Of a stretch of DNA of 64,000 nt, positions 43,579 to 55,700 are shown one piece after another (position 1 is the first letter of the stretch; each line of letters starts with the position of its first letter). The notes beneath the pieces are model-generated. The model was not told the origin of the DNA. It worked only from the letters and a program-made list of their open reading frames with translations, and did not search any database. Source of the stretch: Diaporthe sp. PMI_573 (Eukaryota; Ascomycota; Sordariomycetes; Diaporthales; Diaporthaceae); contig JAJTUP010000026.1 in the NCBI GenBank assembly GCA_021399435.1, forward strand, positions 434,001-498,000, read 5' to 3'. The position numbers and the translations under genes are program-made.

Positions 43579-44727
43579 GTTGAGTGTGTGTGTGCAGGTA
43601 GTGCAAGATGGGTTGGAGGCGAGTCCGTGTTTTCTTGGTCTATGCTGCCAAAAGGTCTGCCCTCGGTGTAAGTGACAGTCTCGGCACTCGAGTATGGGAG
43701 GTAGGTCCAGTTGCCTCTTCCCCCCCCTGAGACTCTAGGAAGGGTCTTTCCTGGGCGAGATCGGCATGCGATAATAAGGTCAGGTGTGGGAGTGGGTAAG
43801 TGGGGTTCAGGATCGTACCTTCACGGGGCGGCGTTTCTGTGAAAAGGTGAGAGCTTGGCTTTGAAAGGTGGGACAGTAGCGACCAAATCTCACGAATACT
43901 AAGTCCCGCTACGGTGCCTCTGGAGCAACTACGGATCGGTACCAAAAGGTATTTCACAGGGCTCCCAAAGGAACAAGGACCAAGTTGGGTGAGGTGTTTT
44001 TGATTATGTTGTGGTCTAAGATGCATGGTCAAGGGATAAAAAGACGCTCCTTTTGGAAGACACAGATCCTCCCGTCATCAGGCCAGCCCGCCCTTGCCTA
44101 GGCCAAGCTCGGCGATGTGGCAGGTAATTTTAGCATGCTCGCGAACTTCGTTGAGGTCTGGCGCGGGTGGCCCTCCACCTCCCAGCTGCCTGCTCTCACC
44201 TAAACCTGTGGTGCGTGCCCCCAAAATCGGCCGAGCTCGAGGCCTCTGTCGCCTGACGTCAGTACGATCCGCGGGGCTGCATGGGAAGCTACAGGTCTGG
44301 TCCAGACAGACACCTTTCCTAGACTCGCTTTCGTCATCCGAACAAGCCACACCGCATGGTGATGGGTCGGGGAAGCGCGGCTGACGCATCTCTTATATCC
44401 GGCCTGGGACCCTGGCATTGTCTGGCATTGCCAGGATCTCGATAGATCTCACTCGTGCACAGCACACCAAATGGCATCGGATACCACCAAAACAGCTTGT
44501 AATCGGGTCTATGTGAATTGCTCGCTTTTAAAATTAATTCTCCCATGATGTGAGAAACGCGTGATAACGAGGCTCAGCAGAAATACGTGTGCGCAGGGTA
44601 TCTAGATCCATTCCCGGCTCTCCCCAAAACCCAAAACCCAAAACTCCAGCGACAAGACAAGACAAACCAGCTCTGTGGTTAGCACCGGGACGACACTGGC
44701 CAGGACGGCGGAGCGTGCAGACTATCT
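43579..44727. other. Intergenic between OSBP promoter and GT31 3' end
   Basis: No gene supported. Small open frames in the region are not backed by domains or splice signals. The part next to 43579 is the OSBP promoter on the minus strand. Confidence 0.45.
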
Positions 44728-46153
44728 CTAGTACTTGCCACACTGGCCCACCAGCTTCCTCACCTGGTTCACGTTGAGCCCAGAGTAACGGTCCTCAGGC
44801 TTGTCCTCCCCAACAACGACCCATGGGCTGATGATGCACAGCTCCGTCTTCTTGTCCCACGCCCATGCCAGGCACTGTTTAGGCTGGCTTACGCAAGAAT
44901 TCAGGCACTTCTCAACCGAGCCTGCGTGGTTGATCATGGATATGTCGTCCTGCCTGCCAACGTGATCCTGACCAGACCGTATTGGATTCTTGCCCAGTGC
45001 GTCCAGGTCTGGCTGGCCGTATATCTCCCACAGGTCCTTCCAGAACACCGGCTTCTCGATCCTGGCGAACGTCTTCCCAACATCCTTCATCTGCGCCGGC
45101 TGTGCCAGGCCGTGAAAGGAGACAACCGGCGAGCAGAATCGATCTGCGGACGCCTTGGTGATCAACGGTCTCTCGCCGTTGAAGAAGTGACCGTACCTCT
45201 CGCTGATATAGACACCGATCCTGTTCAGGGCCGTGGCAATCAGCTTGTCGCCCCACGTCTCGTCAATGGAGGCGACGTAAGCCTCCGATACCACTTCCGG
45301 GTTGTCGTCGAACAAGAGTCTCATGGCCTCGTAGGAGAGGATGAAGCTCGACCCCCCATGCGCAAACCTGGTCTTGTAGTCGCCGATGGCGTTGCCGAGA
45401 TACATCCCCTTTGAAGCATCGAGGTGCTCAAGGAATCGGTAGAGCGACGGTCGGATGATGAATGTATCGTCGTCCTGCATTATGTACCATTTCCTCCCGG
45501 GCATGGTACTCCACGCCAATCCAAGGCTTGGTATGAACTGTAATCTTTTGGTCAGCTGGGGAATCTGGGACCATTTCGCAGGCCCAAGTTAATACCTTGA
45601 GGGCATCCAAGTCCCACCCCACGGCCTTGGACAACTGTTCGGCATCTCCCTTTCGTCCTTGTTGTATGGCCAACGTCATATCCCGGTATTTTTGTATCCT
45701 CTCTGTGCCCTGGATCTCTGTCTTGACGACATCCTCGTGGTCGATCGCCGCCGCAACCACGTCGTGTATGGGGACTGTTCTCCCTTTCAGCTCGAGTGTC
45801 GTAGCAAAGTCCCCAACGACCAGTACATTGTCTCCATACTCGCTCCCAGCCTTCAGCAGCGCTCCTGACGCCTCGAGCAGCGCTGGGACTCGTTCCTGGG
45901 TGCCATAGCCCGTCTTCACAATGTACGCAACCTCCTCGTCGGTGAAGGGGTGCTGGCCCGGCAGCTCGAGCAGCAGGCGTTCGTCGGCGTTCGGGGAGCG
46001 GAAGGTGCCGGAGACCTTGGATGAGGTGAGTCGTAGGAAGGAGAAGAAGGGGCTGTCGTAGGGCAGGAACATCCAGGCGATCGCGAACCAGACCAGGAGG
46101 ACGAGTCCCGCCACCAACGCGAGGCGTTGAGGGCCCGCGACACGGGGAAACAT
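44728..46153 (-). CDS. Type II membrane glycosyltransferase, GT31/Fringe-like, 2 exons
   Basis: Exons 46153-45596 and 45537-44728 give 455 residues; the 58-base intron (GTATTA donor, AGCTGAC branch, CAG acceptor) joins in phase. I chose the ATG at 46153 rather than 46333 because it puts a clean signal anchor (ALVAGLVLLVWFAIAWMFL, residues 11-30) at the N-terminus after a short basic tail. Residues 190-330 are the catalytic fold: KWYIMQDDDTFI contains the DxD metal/sugar-nucleotide motif, and FAHGGSSFILS the usual GGAG-like turn. The C-terminal 90 residues hold spaced cysteines (CLNSC, CLAWAW, LCIIS, QCGKY) like a PAN/apple-type module seen in fungal members. It probably adds a hexose or HexNAc to glycoproteins in the Golgi; donor and acceptor unknown. 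Confidence 0.88.
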
Positions 46154-47142
46154 GGCAATGTTTTGTCGTTCGGACGGTCGAGGGGATGACCGGCTTAGGG
46201 AGGCAGGCCGAAGAAACGGTATAGAACGAGTGAAGTTCCCATTGCTGGAGTTCAGTGCATTTCTCAAGATCTGATTATGGAACAGACAAAACCCAGGGGA
46301 CCCTTTGTCATGACGATCGTCTTGGCCCAGCATCTGTCCAGCATTGCCGTCAGAGCCGCCCTGGACCCAGTGCCAAGATAGGGAGTTCAGATTAGAGCAG
46401 ACAGGCCCAGATCAAGGGTTGAACCCTAAAACAGTGCTGCCCGTGCCGACTCGACCTACACGCCCTCGAAATTGCTGTGTGTGGCCCTAGAAGAACCTGA
46501 CCACCATGCTTGGAAATCCACAACAATCTCGATCAGCACAAGGTCGACCTGGGCGTGCCCTCTGTCGAGTCGTTCGGCATGTACTGCTGCCCAATGGATA
46601 TCTCAGCTGACACCATCTGCGTGACCCATTCCGATATGGGAAACGAGGGGTCGTCCCATCAGAGGCCAGACATGCAGCACAAGAGCGTGCAGGACCGCTG
46701 TCGAGGCTGGTGTGCGGTGTGGCTGCACGAGCTGGAAAGACCGTCACAAATCACTTGAACCGGCTGACGAGTCCTACCTCTCAAAGAACCGCCATGTTCA
46801 GCCCCAACAATGGATGCACGCCCACCCAGGAGCACGAGGCTTGCGGGCTGTTCCGAGGCTAAGTCATGGAAGGAATAGAATTGTCCTTCACGTTACATTG
46901 CATCTGCCTGGAGGAAGCGATTCAATGCGCGACGCCGCTCTAATGCTGCGATCCCACAGCTGATCCCACCAATTTCGGGTGCCAACAGCAGCTACTCCCC
47001 GGCTTCTCGCCAGCCTCGTCAATTCTGGCTGAATGGTAATGGGTCATAAACAGGATCCGATCCCCAAGCCGGGGATGAAGGATGAGCTCGTACGTGCATG
47101 TCTATCAAATGGGTTCAGTGCCGGCCAGCCTCGTGAGATACC
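46154..47142. promoter_or_regulatory. Divergent intergenic region between GT31 and CorA-like genes
   Basis: 989 bases between the two start codons. The open frame at 46331 upstream of the GT31 start is probably leader. No clear TATA box or gene. Confidence 0.4.
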
Positions 47143-50100
47143 ATGTCTGCCCAGCCTTTTCGGTCGCCCGAGGAAGGCGACCCTGCGGTTTACGCAGCTG
47201 CGCGCGAGTCCTTGGAGAAACTGCTGTCAACAAACGACTTGCAAAGCTCTTGTCTTTCTGTCGAGCCACATGATCTGAAGGATATCCGCGACTTGAGATG
47301 CCATTTCTTTGGTTGTCTCGGGATCAACAGGCGGCTTCAGGTGCTGGCTAATGCCAGGGATCCTATCTGGCCACAGGCTGAGGCACTGGAGAGCAAAGAC
47401 ACAGAACCCATCCAGAAGAACAACTCGAAAACACCACCCGTGGGCTTCATAGATCCCGATGAATATCAGCCGGGAATGAGATATGTCACGGCTCTGAGCC
47501 TGCAGGCGGAGCTGAAAAGGATATCTGTTCTCCGCAGAACCCCAGCTCTCAGGGGGCTGGTACGGGAGGTCCAGCGCAGTCTCGTGGCATGGAGAGAGGA
47601 GAACAAGAAGAACATCAACAATGTCGAAAGACTAAGGATCGACACAACTCACTTCCGCCTGATGTTGCCCCCCTGGACACCTGGGAGCCCCCGTCAACCC
47701 GAGGGCCGAGGTGCCGTGGCCGCTTCGGCTCAGGAACCAGGTCCTCCGTTGAGCAAAGAACGGCGTCGTAACACGAATCTGACCCAAGGAAGCCTCACGG
47801 AACATGACGACTTCTCGCGAATGCTCAAGACAATTGTCGACGAGGAACGTGAGAAGAACAAAGAGGCCCCGCCAGAGATTGACCCAATGACCTCCTACGA
47901 ACTCAAACGAGACATCAAGGCACAATTGATTCTGCTCGAGCGCCCGAGGACATTGGGTTCGAGAGCACCATCGGTTATGGGCAACGTCATGGAACCCGAC
48001 TGGGAAGATGTCGGAGATGAGATCTTCAAAGGCCGGTTCCCTGACCAACAGGTGTCCATGTTCCACCTCTTGAACGGGGCGTTGAAGGGTGGCCAGTTGA
48101 ACAGGGGCAAGCTGGAAAGGACTGTAAAGAGGACCCGGGAGGACGAGCTTTGCCCTAGGAAGCTGAGATACTACCATATTCCTGTTAACAATATGCAGGT
48201 AAGCAAGTATTGTTTCTATCAAGTCGCACCAGCAAGACTTTGGATTTTTTTACCAGCACACTTCGCGTTCCGAAAAAGGGGAGAGAGGAGAGGTGGCCTA
48301 TCTACGTGTAATTATGGCTGTCAACACATGGAAACAGTATTCTGGAGACGTACCTTTAGAAAACCCCCTCCCCCCGGAAGCCCACTCCCCCAATATATAA
48401 TCTTCTGGCACAGTATAGTGAAACTGACGAGACTTCACAGTGGGCTGAGGTAGGAGAATAACCATTTTTAAACGAGTGAATGCCGCCAGAGGAAAGTCTA
48501 ACTTGGTCTTAGCAAGCTATTGCGAGCTACTTCGACGAGCCCTATCCTGAACCAGGACATGACTTTTATCCCTCAACCAAACTGGTCTTGCGAGACGACT
48601 GCTGGAGAGGCCAAGAGCATGGTAATGAGCCACACTCTATGGTACATAACCGCCATTTGCGTCCGATGTGCGAGAAGATATCAACAGGTAGGTCCGCGTT
48701 CGCGTCAATGACCGTTGCGGAAATGCTTCAGCAGGGGCACCATTACTCACCGTGGCCTCAGATGCCGATGATGCTTACCACAAAGGAGACAACAGCCTCG
48801 TGCTATTTGTGAGTCTCGCTTTTTGCATGCATTTAAATTCCGCTTCTTAACATGCAGTTCAGATGCCCTTTCTCCATTGGGAAACAGACAGAAGACGAAA
48901 CCAGGCTGCGAACCTGATCGAACGACTTGCAGACGAGCACGAACTAGAATTGAGAGAGACTGCGCAGATGTGGAAAGATATACGTAAAGAAGACCGGAGG
49001 GGCCTTCTCAAATTAGATCAGCCCCGTCCTGTTCCAGCGGCGACGGGTTATAGGGAGCCTGACTATTACAAGACGCGCGGGAAGGACAGAGACAAGATAT
49101 TGCAAGCCCTGGCGGTGATATTATGGGAGAAAATCCGGAAAGACAGCTCCACAACAATGCCCACAGGCCTGCCACACACGTTGTGGCAGAGGATTAGGGA
49201 CGAGGCCTTCGAAGACACCCTGATCAAGGCTTTGAAAAACGCGCTCTTGGACAAGGCACGCGCCAAGGAAATCCCACAAATACTCCAAAGCTTCATCTCG
49301 AACCACGCATTTGATCAAAAAGAGCAGCTGGCTTTTGACTGGGATAACGCTCTCTGGAGGATCAAGGAGGCTGGCAAAGGCTATCCAACGCCGCACGCTC
49401 TGGAAGACATCTTTTGGGAACAGATCAAGAAGGCTAGGAAATCAGCTGACCGTAGGAGAGGCTTCGAGGACGACAATGACCGAGACCCAAAAGAGTCCCA
49501 AGTGGAGGAGGACGCGGCCGATCATCAATCTTACAGCGCGGGTGCGGGCCGCAACGGATCACCAGGGCAGATCTTCCAGTCACCAACGACGATATTCAAG
49601 GGGGTCAAGGTTGACGAGTACGGGTGCCCTCAACCTAGAAACAAGCTCGCCAAAGTCTTGATCAAGGCCGCAAGACTCTATGAGCAGATCATGACATACC
49701 CCGACCAGAGAATCATGGAAAAGGACCTCTTCTCCGACCCTCCACTTCACCCACGACGCACCCTAGACCAAGCGTATTTTTGGAGACTCCGCACGACAAG
49801 GAGCAGAGACCGCGACCAAGTCGTTTATCGGCACACCAACGCAGAGTTTGCGCACAAGTACCGACCTGTGGATGTAGCCCGTTCAGGCGACAAGAAAATG
49901 TTGTCATCGAAGAAGAAATTGACCCCGTCCGTCGGGGAGCAAGAGAACACGGTAGAGGAAGAGAACTGGCAGTGGAGTCGCCACGGGGAGTTTGAAGAGA
50001 TGTACGGATGCGCGCAGTGCGATGCAGACATCCGCGAAGTACCGCGAGCAATTATGGTCGACCAGTTATGGTTGTGGGTCTTGGACAAGGACACGATCCT

Positions 50101-51762
50101 TACGTGCTTCCCTCAGAGGTACGGAATGTCCTACAAGGACGAGTCTGGTGTACACCAGTCCATCCGAACGAGAATCAAGACCCGCAGCAACCCAGACAAC
50201 CACGTCCGGTCTGTCTTCGACCTTGCCCTGATCATCCTGGACGAGTGTTTCAACACATTTTTCAACAGAGCCCGGACGGCCGACAAAAGACCTCAGGTCA
50301 TGGACATGTTTGCTGAGAGCATTGGCCGTGTCGTAGGTTGCCTTGCCCTCGGCTCGGGGCAGAGGATCATGCACTAACACCGTGCCAGACTCACAAACAA
50401 GCGGTTGCCTTCAAGCATCTGTGGAGCCTCTCGGAGCGCCTCACAGCAATCTACCAAAGCGATGTCGAGGAGAGGGTCGACCCAAGCATTTACCAGTCCG
50501 ATATAGAAGACAAAGTCGACCCGAGGATCATGCTCGCCCTTCTCAATGTGACCCCAGAGGCTGAGCTCCAGCGTGAGATCCGTGACATAATTGATGAGCT
50601 AAACATCTTGCTTCACATCGTCGGGCAGCAGCAGGAGGTGATCAAGCGGTTCGTCAGGTTCGCCGAGGATGTGCTCAAGACCAATCCCGCCAAACCTCAC
50701 GGGCAGGCAGCCCCTTCTACACCCGCTGACGTACAAGACATTGTGGCGGATCAGATCAAGTCGTTCGAGGCTCGTAGGGCTGGCCTGCTCTCCGAGGTAG
50801 AGGACAGGATCAAGGAGCTCGAAGGGCTGAAGGCTAGCGCCCTCAGCACGGCGGAGAATGTGGGTTGCCCTCTGTTTGTCTGTCTCATCAAGCTCGTCTG
50901 ACCGGCCTTACCCCAGGTGAACGACCTCCTGAGCCTCAAGCAGCAGCAAGCAAGCGTGGTTCAGGCATACGAGGCCATGAAGCAGGGCGAGGAGACGGTC
51001 CGCCAGGGCAAGGCTATCATGGTCTTTACGGTCATGACGATCCTATTTGTACGAGACTTACTACTCCCCCTTTCCCCGACACGCCACACACAATCTAAGC
51101 TAACAAACATCACAGCTGCCGTTGTCTTTCATGAGCTCCCTCTTCGGCATGAACGCCGTAGAGCTTACGGGCTCAGACCCGTCACCCGGCGCAGGCGACG
51201 ACTCGCGGCCGGTACCAGACGAGATCGTGTCCTTCTGGCCTATAACCTTCAAGAGGCAGATTCTGATAATGTGTACGTTGGTCCCATCTCAGGTCCGTGG
51301 AGGCCGTCCTTTAGGACAATAGAAAGAGAGAAAGGGGGGGGTGGGAGACGTCGAAGAAGTAATAAAGAAAAGCACACAGCTGACACACAGGCGCACGCAA
51401 TTCTAGTCACCGTCTCATTCGGCGCCGTCCTGGCGGTGATCATCCCCGCCTTCAGCCCCTTCGCGCGCGCGGCCGCCGGTTCTGCGCTCCGGTACGCGGC
51501 CGCCCGCGCCGTGACCGCCGCGCCGCTGTACCGCTTCTGGCTCGGCCGTGGGTGGAGCAGCAGGAAGCTGCGGGCACAGGCGGGCGCGGCCGTAAGGGAC
51601 ATGAAGCACGCGGTGCGCGAGTCGGTGCGGCGCCAACGGCTGGAGGAGTCCGAGGTCCACGACGGCGTCAGGAAGAGCATGAAGGCGCCGGCAGTTGGGG
51701 TTGTGTCTGGGCCCGGCCCGCGGCGGGGTGGGATGTCGCGAGGAAGGGGTGATGGTGTCTAG
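47143..51762 (+). CDS. CorA-like Mg2+ transporter-family protein, large fungal type, 9 exons
   Basis: Exons 47143-48198, 48441-48449, 48513-48687, 48762-48808, 48863-50332, 50389-50859, 50917-51048, 51116-51272 and 51407-51762 add to 1,290 residues, all phases consistent. The long cytosolic N-terminus contains the fungal family blocks DDCWRGQEHG, NRHLRPMCEK, NSLVLFMPFLHWETDRR and, later, RAIMVDQLWLWVLDKDTILTCFPQR. Coiled-coil-like helices follow (about residues 960-1100). Two membrane helices sit at the end: IMVFTVMTILFLPLSFMSSLFGMN carries the CorA GMN pore motif, and FTVSFGAVLAVIIPAF is the second. GMN marks divalent-cation channels of the CorA fold, but transport has not been shown for this long fungal clade. 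The 9-nt exon 48441-48449 (WAE) is needed to restore the conserved W-x-E-x-A-I-A-x-Y-F stretch. Confidence 0.88.
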
Positions 51763-52759
51763 GAAGGGGGCCAGGAGGGCGAATCGGAGACAGTGCCTCG
51801 GTCACTGGGCTCTCACATGTGCTGTCACACTGTTCATGGGGGGTTAGACGAGATGGATGACATGCGCATGGCCGGCGAATCTATTTCCCCATCGGCGGCT
51901 CTGGATTCCTGTACGCTTTGACTCACTGTCACTGTAATCTGACCGGATACGATCCTCAAAGGCCTGACACCCCCTTGAGCGCCAAGGCAATGCATTGCAT
52001 TCGCTGCAGCCCGGATGGGATTGTGCGGTCTGCTGAAGAAATCAGAGGGGTGTCCGGAGATGGTGTCCCGGCTCCAGCTTAACCTAACCTCGTAAAATAG
52101 ATGGCTGTATGATGGCTGTATGATTGACGCTGGGAGGCACACCATTTGGAGACACCGTCGCTGATTCGAAGCCTGATCACGCCTGTCTACGAAAGAGAGA
52201 CTGTCAAAAATAGCGCATCGATGAACTGGTTTACTGGCAATACTCAGCACTTGAGTTTTGCAGTTGGAGGCTACATAACAAATACAGTACAATAAGGCAA
52301 GGCTTCTTTCGCTCAAGACACAAAAGAAAATAGGAAACAAGGAGTCAATATGAACAAGTTGCGCCTCTTCCAATTCCATTTGATTTGACCCAAAAACCCC
52401 TTCGCCGAGATATGATAATGATGATGATGATGATGATGTGATGATGATGATGCCTTTGGGATAATGATAACGAACGACTGCATGTTTATGTGCCACAATT
52501 GAAGCTGGCACATACATTCCAAGGCAGACCTATTTCGCAAAATGCACCCTCTTTCTGTCCCCCCCCCCCAAAAAAAAAACATTCCCGGTCTTACTCCTAT
52601 CTGCCGAGTCGTCCAGTCCAAGTACTTCCTGATGTCGAGGCTGTCGAGTGCGACAAAACAGTGAGGAGCACAGGTTTACGACGGGCGGCTGAAATGCTTC
52701 GAGAATCGAGACTGAGGGTAGACATTGCCGATCTCAGGACACCGGAGGCGAAGAGTCCA
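51763..52759. other. Convergent intergenic region with a (GAT)n microsatellite
   Basis: 3' flanks of two genes that face each other. A GAT/ATG trinucleotide run lies at about 52413-52453, and a C9-A9 homopolymer pair at about 52560-52579. No gene seen. Confidence 0.5.
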
Positions 52760-55700
52760 CTAGGCCCTCCTGACGCGGTTGAAGATCCTCTTCATGAAAC
52801 CCCTGTCGCCCCCGGCCGCCACCTCTGGGCTCCAGTGGTCGGTCCCCGTCAGGATGTCCTCGATGCTCTCCTTGGGCGTCCGGCCCTGGGACATGTAGCT
52901 CGGGCCCTGCTGCTGTGACGCCAACAAGTTCTGCTGCGGCTGCTCGTCGCCCCTCGTGGCGTTGGACTGCTGGCTCTTCCTCCCCGTGGCCGGCAGGTAG
53001 GCCGCCTGCTGCGCGGCCTGCCACCCGTAGATCTGCTCGTCGTCCGCCCTCAGATCCGGCCTTGTCAGAGTCATCCGCAGGGTCATCTCCCTTGAGTTTG
53101 CCGGGATCTGTGCGTACGCGTCGTTGGGCTCCCGCACCACCAGGCCGCCCCGCTGGGCTGACTGGATCGGGTCTGTCAGAACCCTTGTCGGGCGGTGGTG
53201 GCCGGGTGGGGGCGTCAGGCCACCCATGTGGGGCGTCCTGGGCGAGTCCGGGTCCGAAATGCTGCTTGCGTCGTCGTCGTCGTCGTCATCGCTCAAGTCC
53301 TCGTCGTCGCCGTCGTCCAGGAACGACCGCATGTGGTCGGCCGAATCGTCCTTCAGCTGCAGCCGTGATTGCCGTTTCCTGACCATGGAACGTCGGTTTG
53401 ACAGGGTTGAGGGGGCTTGTACGGAATCTGTTGCCGGGAAGCCGAACTCAATGGCCTCGTCGAACTTTTGTGGGGATGCCAGGTACACCCGGAGCTTCAG
53501 CCGGGCCTCGGGATCTTGGTAGTGGGCCGCACCAGGGTCTATGCCTGTGAGGGATTCCGACCGCACATGCTGTTGCCTCGGGTTCATGAGTGACAGAGTG
53601 CGAGATAATCGTTGGGCATGTTGTGTACCGTTTGGCTGCTGTTGATGTTGTGGAAGGGTTGTGTTGTTGGACGGGGAGTTGGGTGCTGTGTCACTGTCCC
53701 TCGTATCTGACTGGCTACCGGATATCGTCGACTGACCAAACGGGCGCCTGGATATTGACAGGTGGCGTCGGAAAGACGGCCGCCTGCTCTTGGTCGCATG
53801 TGGGAGCTCCTCCCGCAGGTTCGCGTGGTAGTCATCCAGGAAGAGCCGGAGGTCCAGGTCCTCCTCCTCGTCCAGCCACCGGAAGCTCTCGTACAGGCTC
53901 TCTCTCGCGGGGTCCTCCCGGCCGGCGGCCTGAGACTGAGCCATTGCGTCTGCTAGCGAATCAAAGCTTCCGCGCCTGGTTGACAGCGTGCTCGTGGAGC
54001 AGTCAATTTCTGGAGTGCGCGTCAGGGTCAGGTTGCTGGTCTTGTGGCGGAGCTTGTAGATTGCCTCGTCCGCGGCGTCGAGTATGACACTGGCGCGCAG
54101 GTGCTTGACCAGTTCACACTGCTCCTGGCGCGACAATTGTGTTTTCCTGGCCTTGTCTGGGTGGTTCAAGAACCAGGAAGAGTCTGACACGGCCGTCGAT
54201 GGGGAGTCGCGGATGGCGTAGGGATCTTGGGCGCTGCGTTTGGAGGTATGTCTCCGGCGCTTATTCTTGTGGGTTGTGATGTCGTCGTAGTGATTATAGA
54301 TGTCGTCCACGTCGGTGGACTCCTGTGCAAAGCGAAGGCGTTCAAGTGTGGAGAAGTACTGGAGCAGGGACAGGTGAAACGTTAGCTCTGGGCAGATAAG
54401 AGCGGCATCGTCCGTGGGCAAAGGTGACATGGACAGAGGACCAGGACAGCACAGAATGGAGACACAAGCGCGAGGAGGAATTATTAAAAAGGCACAAAGA
54501 CTTGTTGACGGCCTTGGGGCATGTCGCACGACTCGTGCGAGAATGTGCAGTCTGGCAGTCTGGTTGCTCCAGCAGGAACGGAGGGGCCAGCGGACAGGAA
54601 CAGCGGGCCAGAGCTTCGCTTGCGCAGCGTGCTGCAGTGCTCGGGTGGGACGGGGCTATCGAGGCATGCAGGAGCACTGCATGGGCGCAGGGATGTGTAC
54701 GGGGCACCCGACATGGGCCGGGTGCCCTGGAAGCCCAAGCGCCGTCGCTCCTGCAGTTACTATACGCGGGCGAGCGGGCGAGCGGGCGAGCCATGCTGCA
54801 AATGCGAGTCGAGGAAAGCAAAGGCCCACCGGTTCCCGCAACCGGTGACAGCAAACACGAGCTTCCTGATCCTCAAGCGTGTGCCTGTCTGTCTCCTCAC
54901 CCTCTCTGCCTGGCCATGTGTGGGCAGGGGCAAGTTCCGCCATCCACACTTGCGGAACCACATCTAGGCACGCAGCGGGGGACGGAAGCGGAGCGCGAGT
55001 CGCGGCCGAAATATGGGGGGCGGGATTGCTGCAGCCTGGAAGCTGAATGAATGGACACAGCATAATAGCGTTCTTGAAAAAGAGAAGAAGAAGAACAAGG
55101 GTAGGAACGTGGTGTGCGTTTGTGGTAGAAGTGATAGGGGTGGTGACGATACTGCTCGCGGTGACGAGGAACAGACAGACAAGCGCTCAACGAGCAGAGC
55201 TCGGGGGCTTGGCTCACCACTTCGCGACTGGCTCGAGCTTCTCTTTGGCCCAGGAACTGTTGAACCCTATCGATCCTCGAGGACGCGGCTGCAGCAGGTG
55301 TGGGAGGGTGAGATTGGAGAGGCAGGTGTGTGTGTGTGTGTGTGTGTGAGCTTGTGTAAGAAGGCAATATAAAGGAAACACACCTCTTGGGCAGATTCGA
55401 TCAGGTTCAATCGAGCACAGACAATGATGATAACGGACAGAAGGAGGGGGCGGGGAAGGGAGACGAGAATTAGAATTCAAGAAAACAGACGACAAAAAAA
55501 AAAAAAGGAAACCAACGAGGGCACGTTTCCCCCAAACCAAAAGAAAATCCGGGGTTGAGGAGGTGCCGGGCGAGGCAAATAACCGAGAGTTCATGCGGTG
55601 CGATGGAATGGGAAAGCAGATTGAAGAGCGCTGGCGATCATGGCAGAGTTGGGACCTGTCGCAATTGGACTGTCTGTTGGATCCCTTCCCAATCCAGACA

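Noticed and set aside
46154..46333. Upstream ATG at 46333 as the GT31 start
   Set aside because: It would bury the signal anchor 70 residues into the protein; the ATG at 46153 gives a normal type II membrane topology.
54359..54430. ATG at 54430 as start of an independent gene
   Set aside because: The added residues coincide with a consensus branch point (GCTAAC) and polypyrimidine tract, so splicing from the upstream exon is more likely; kept as an alternative.
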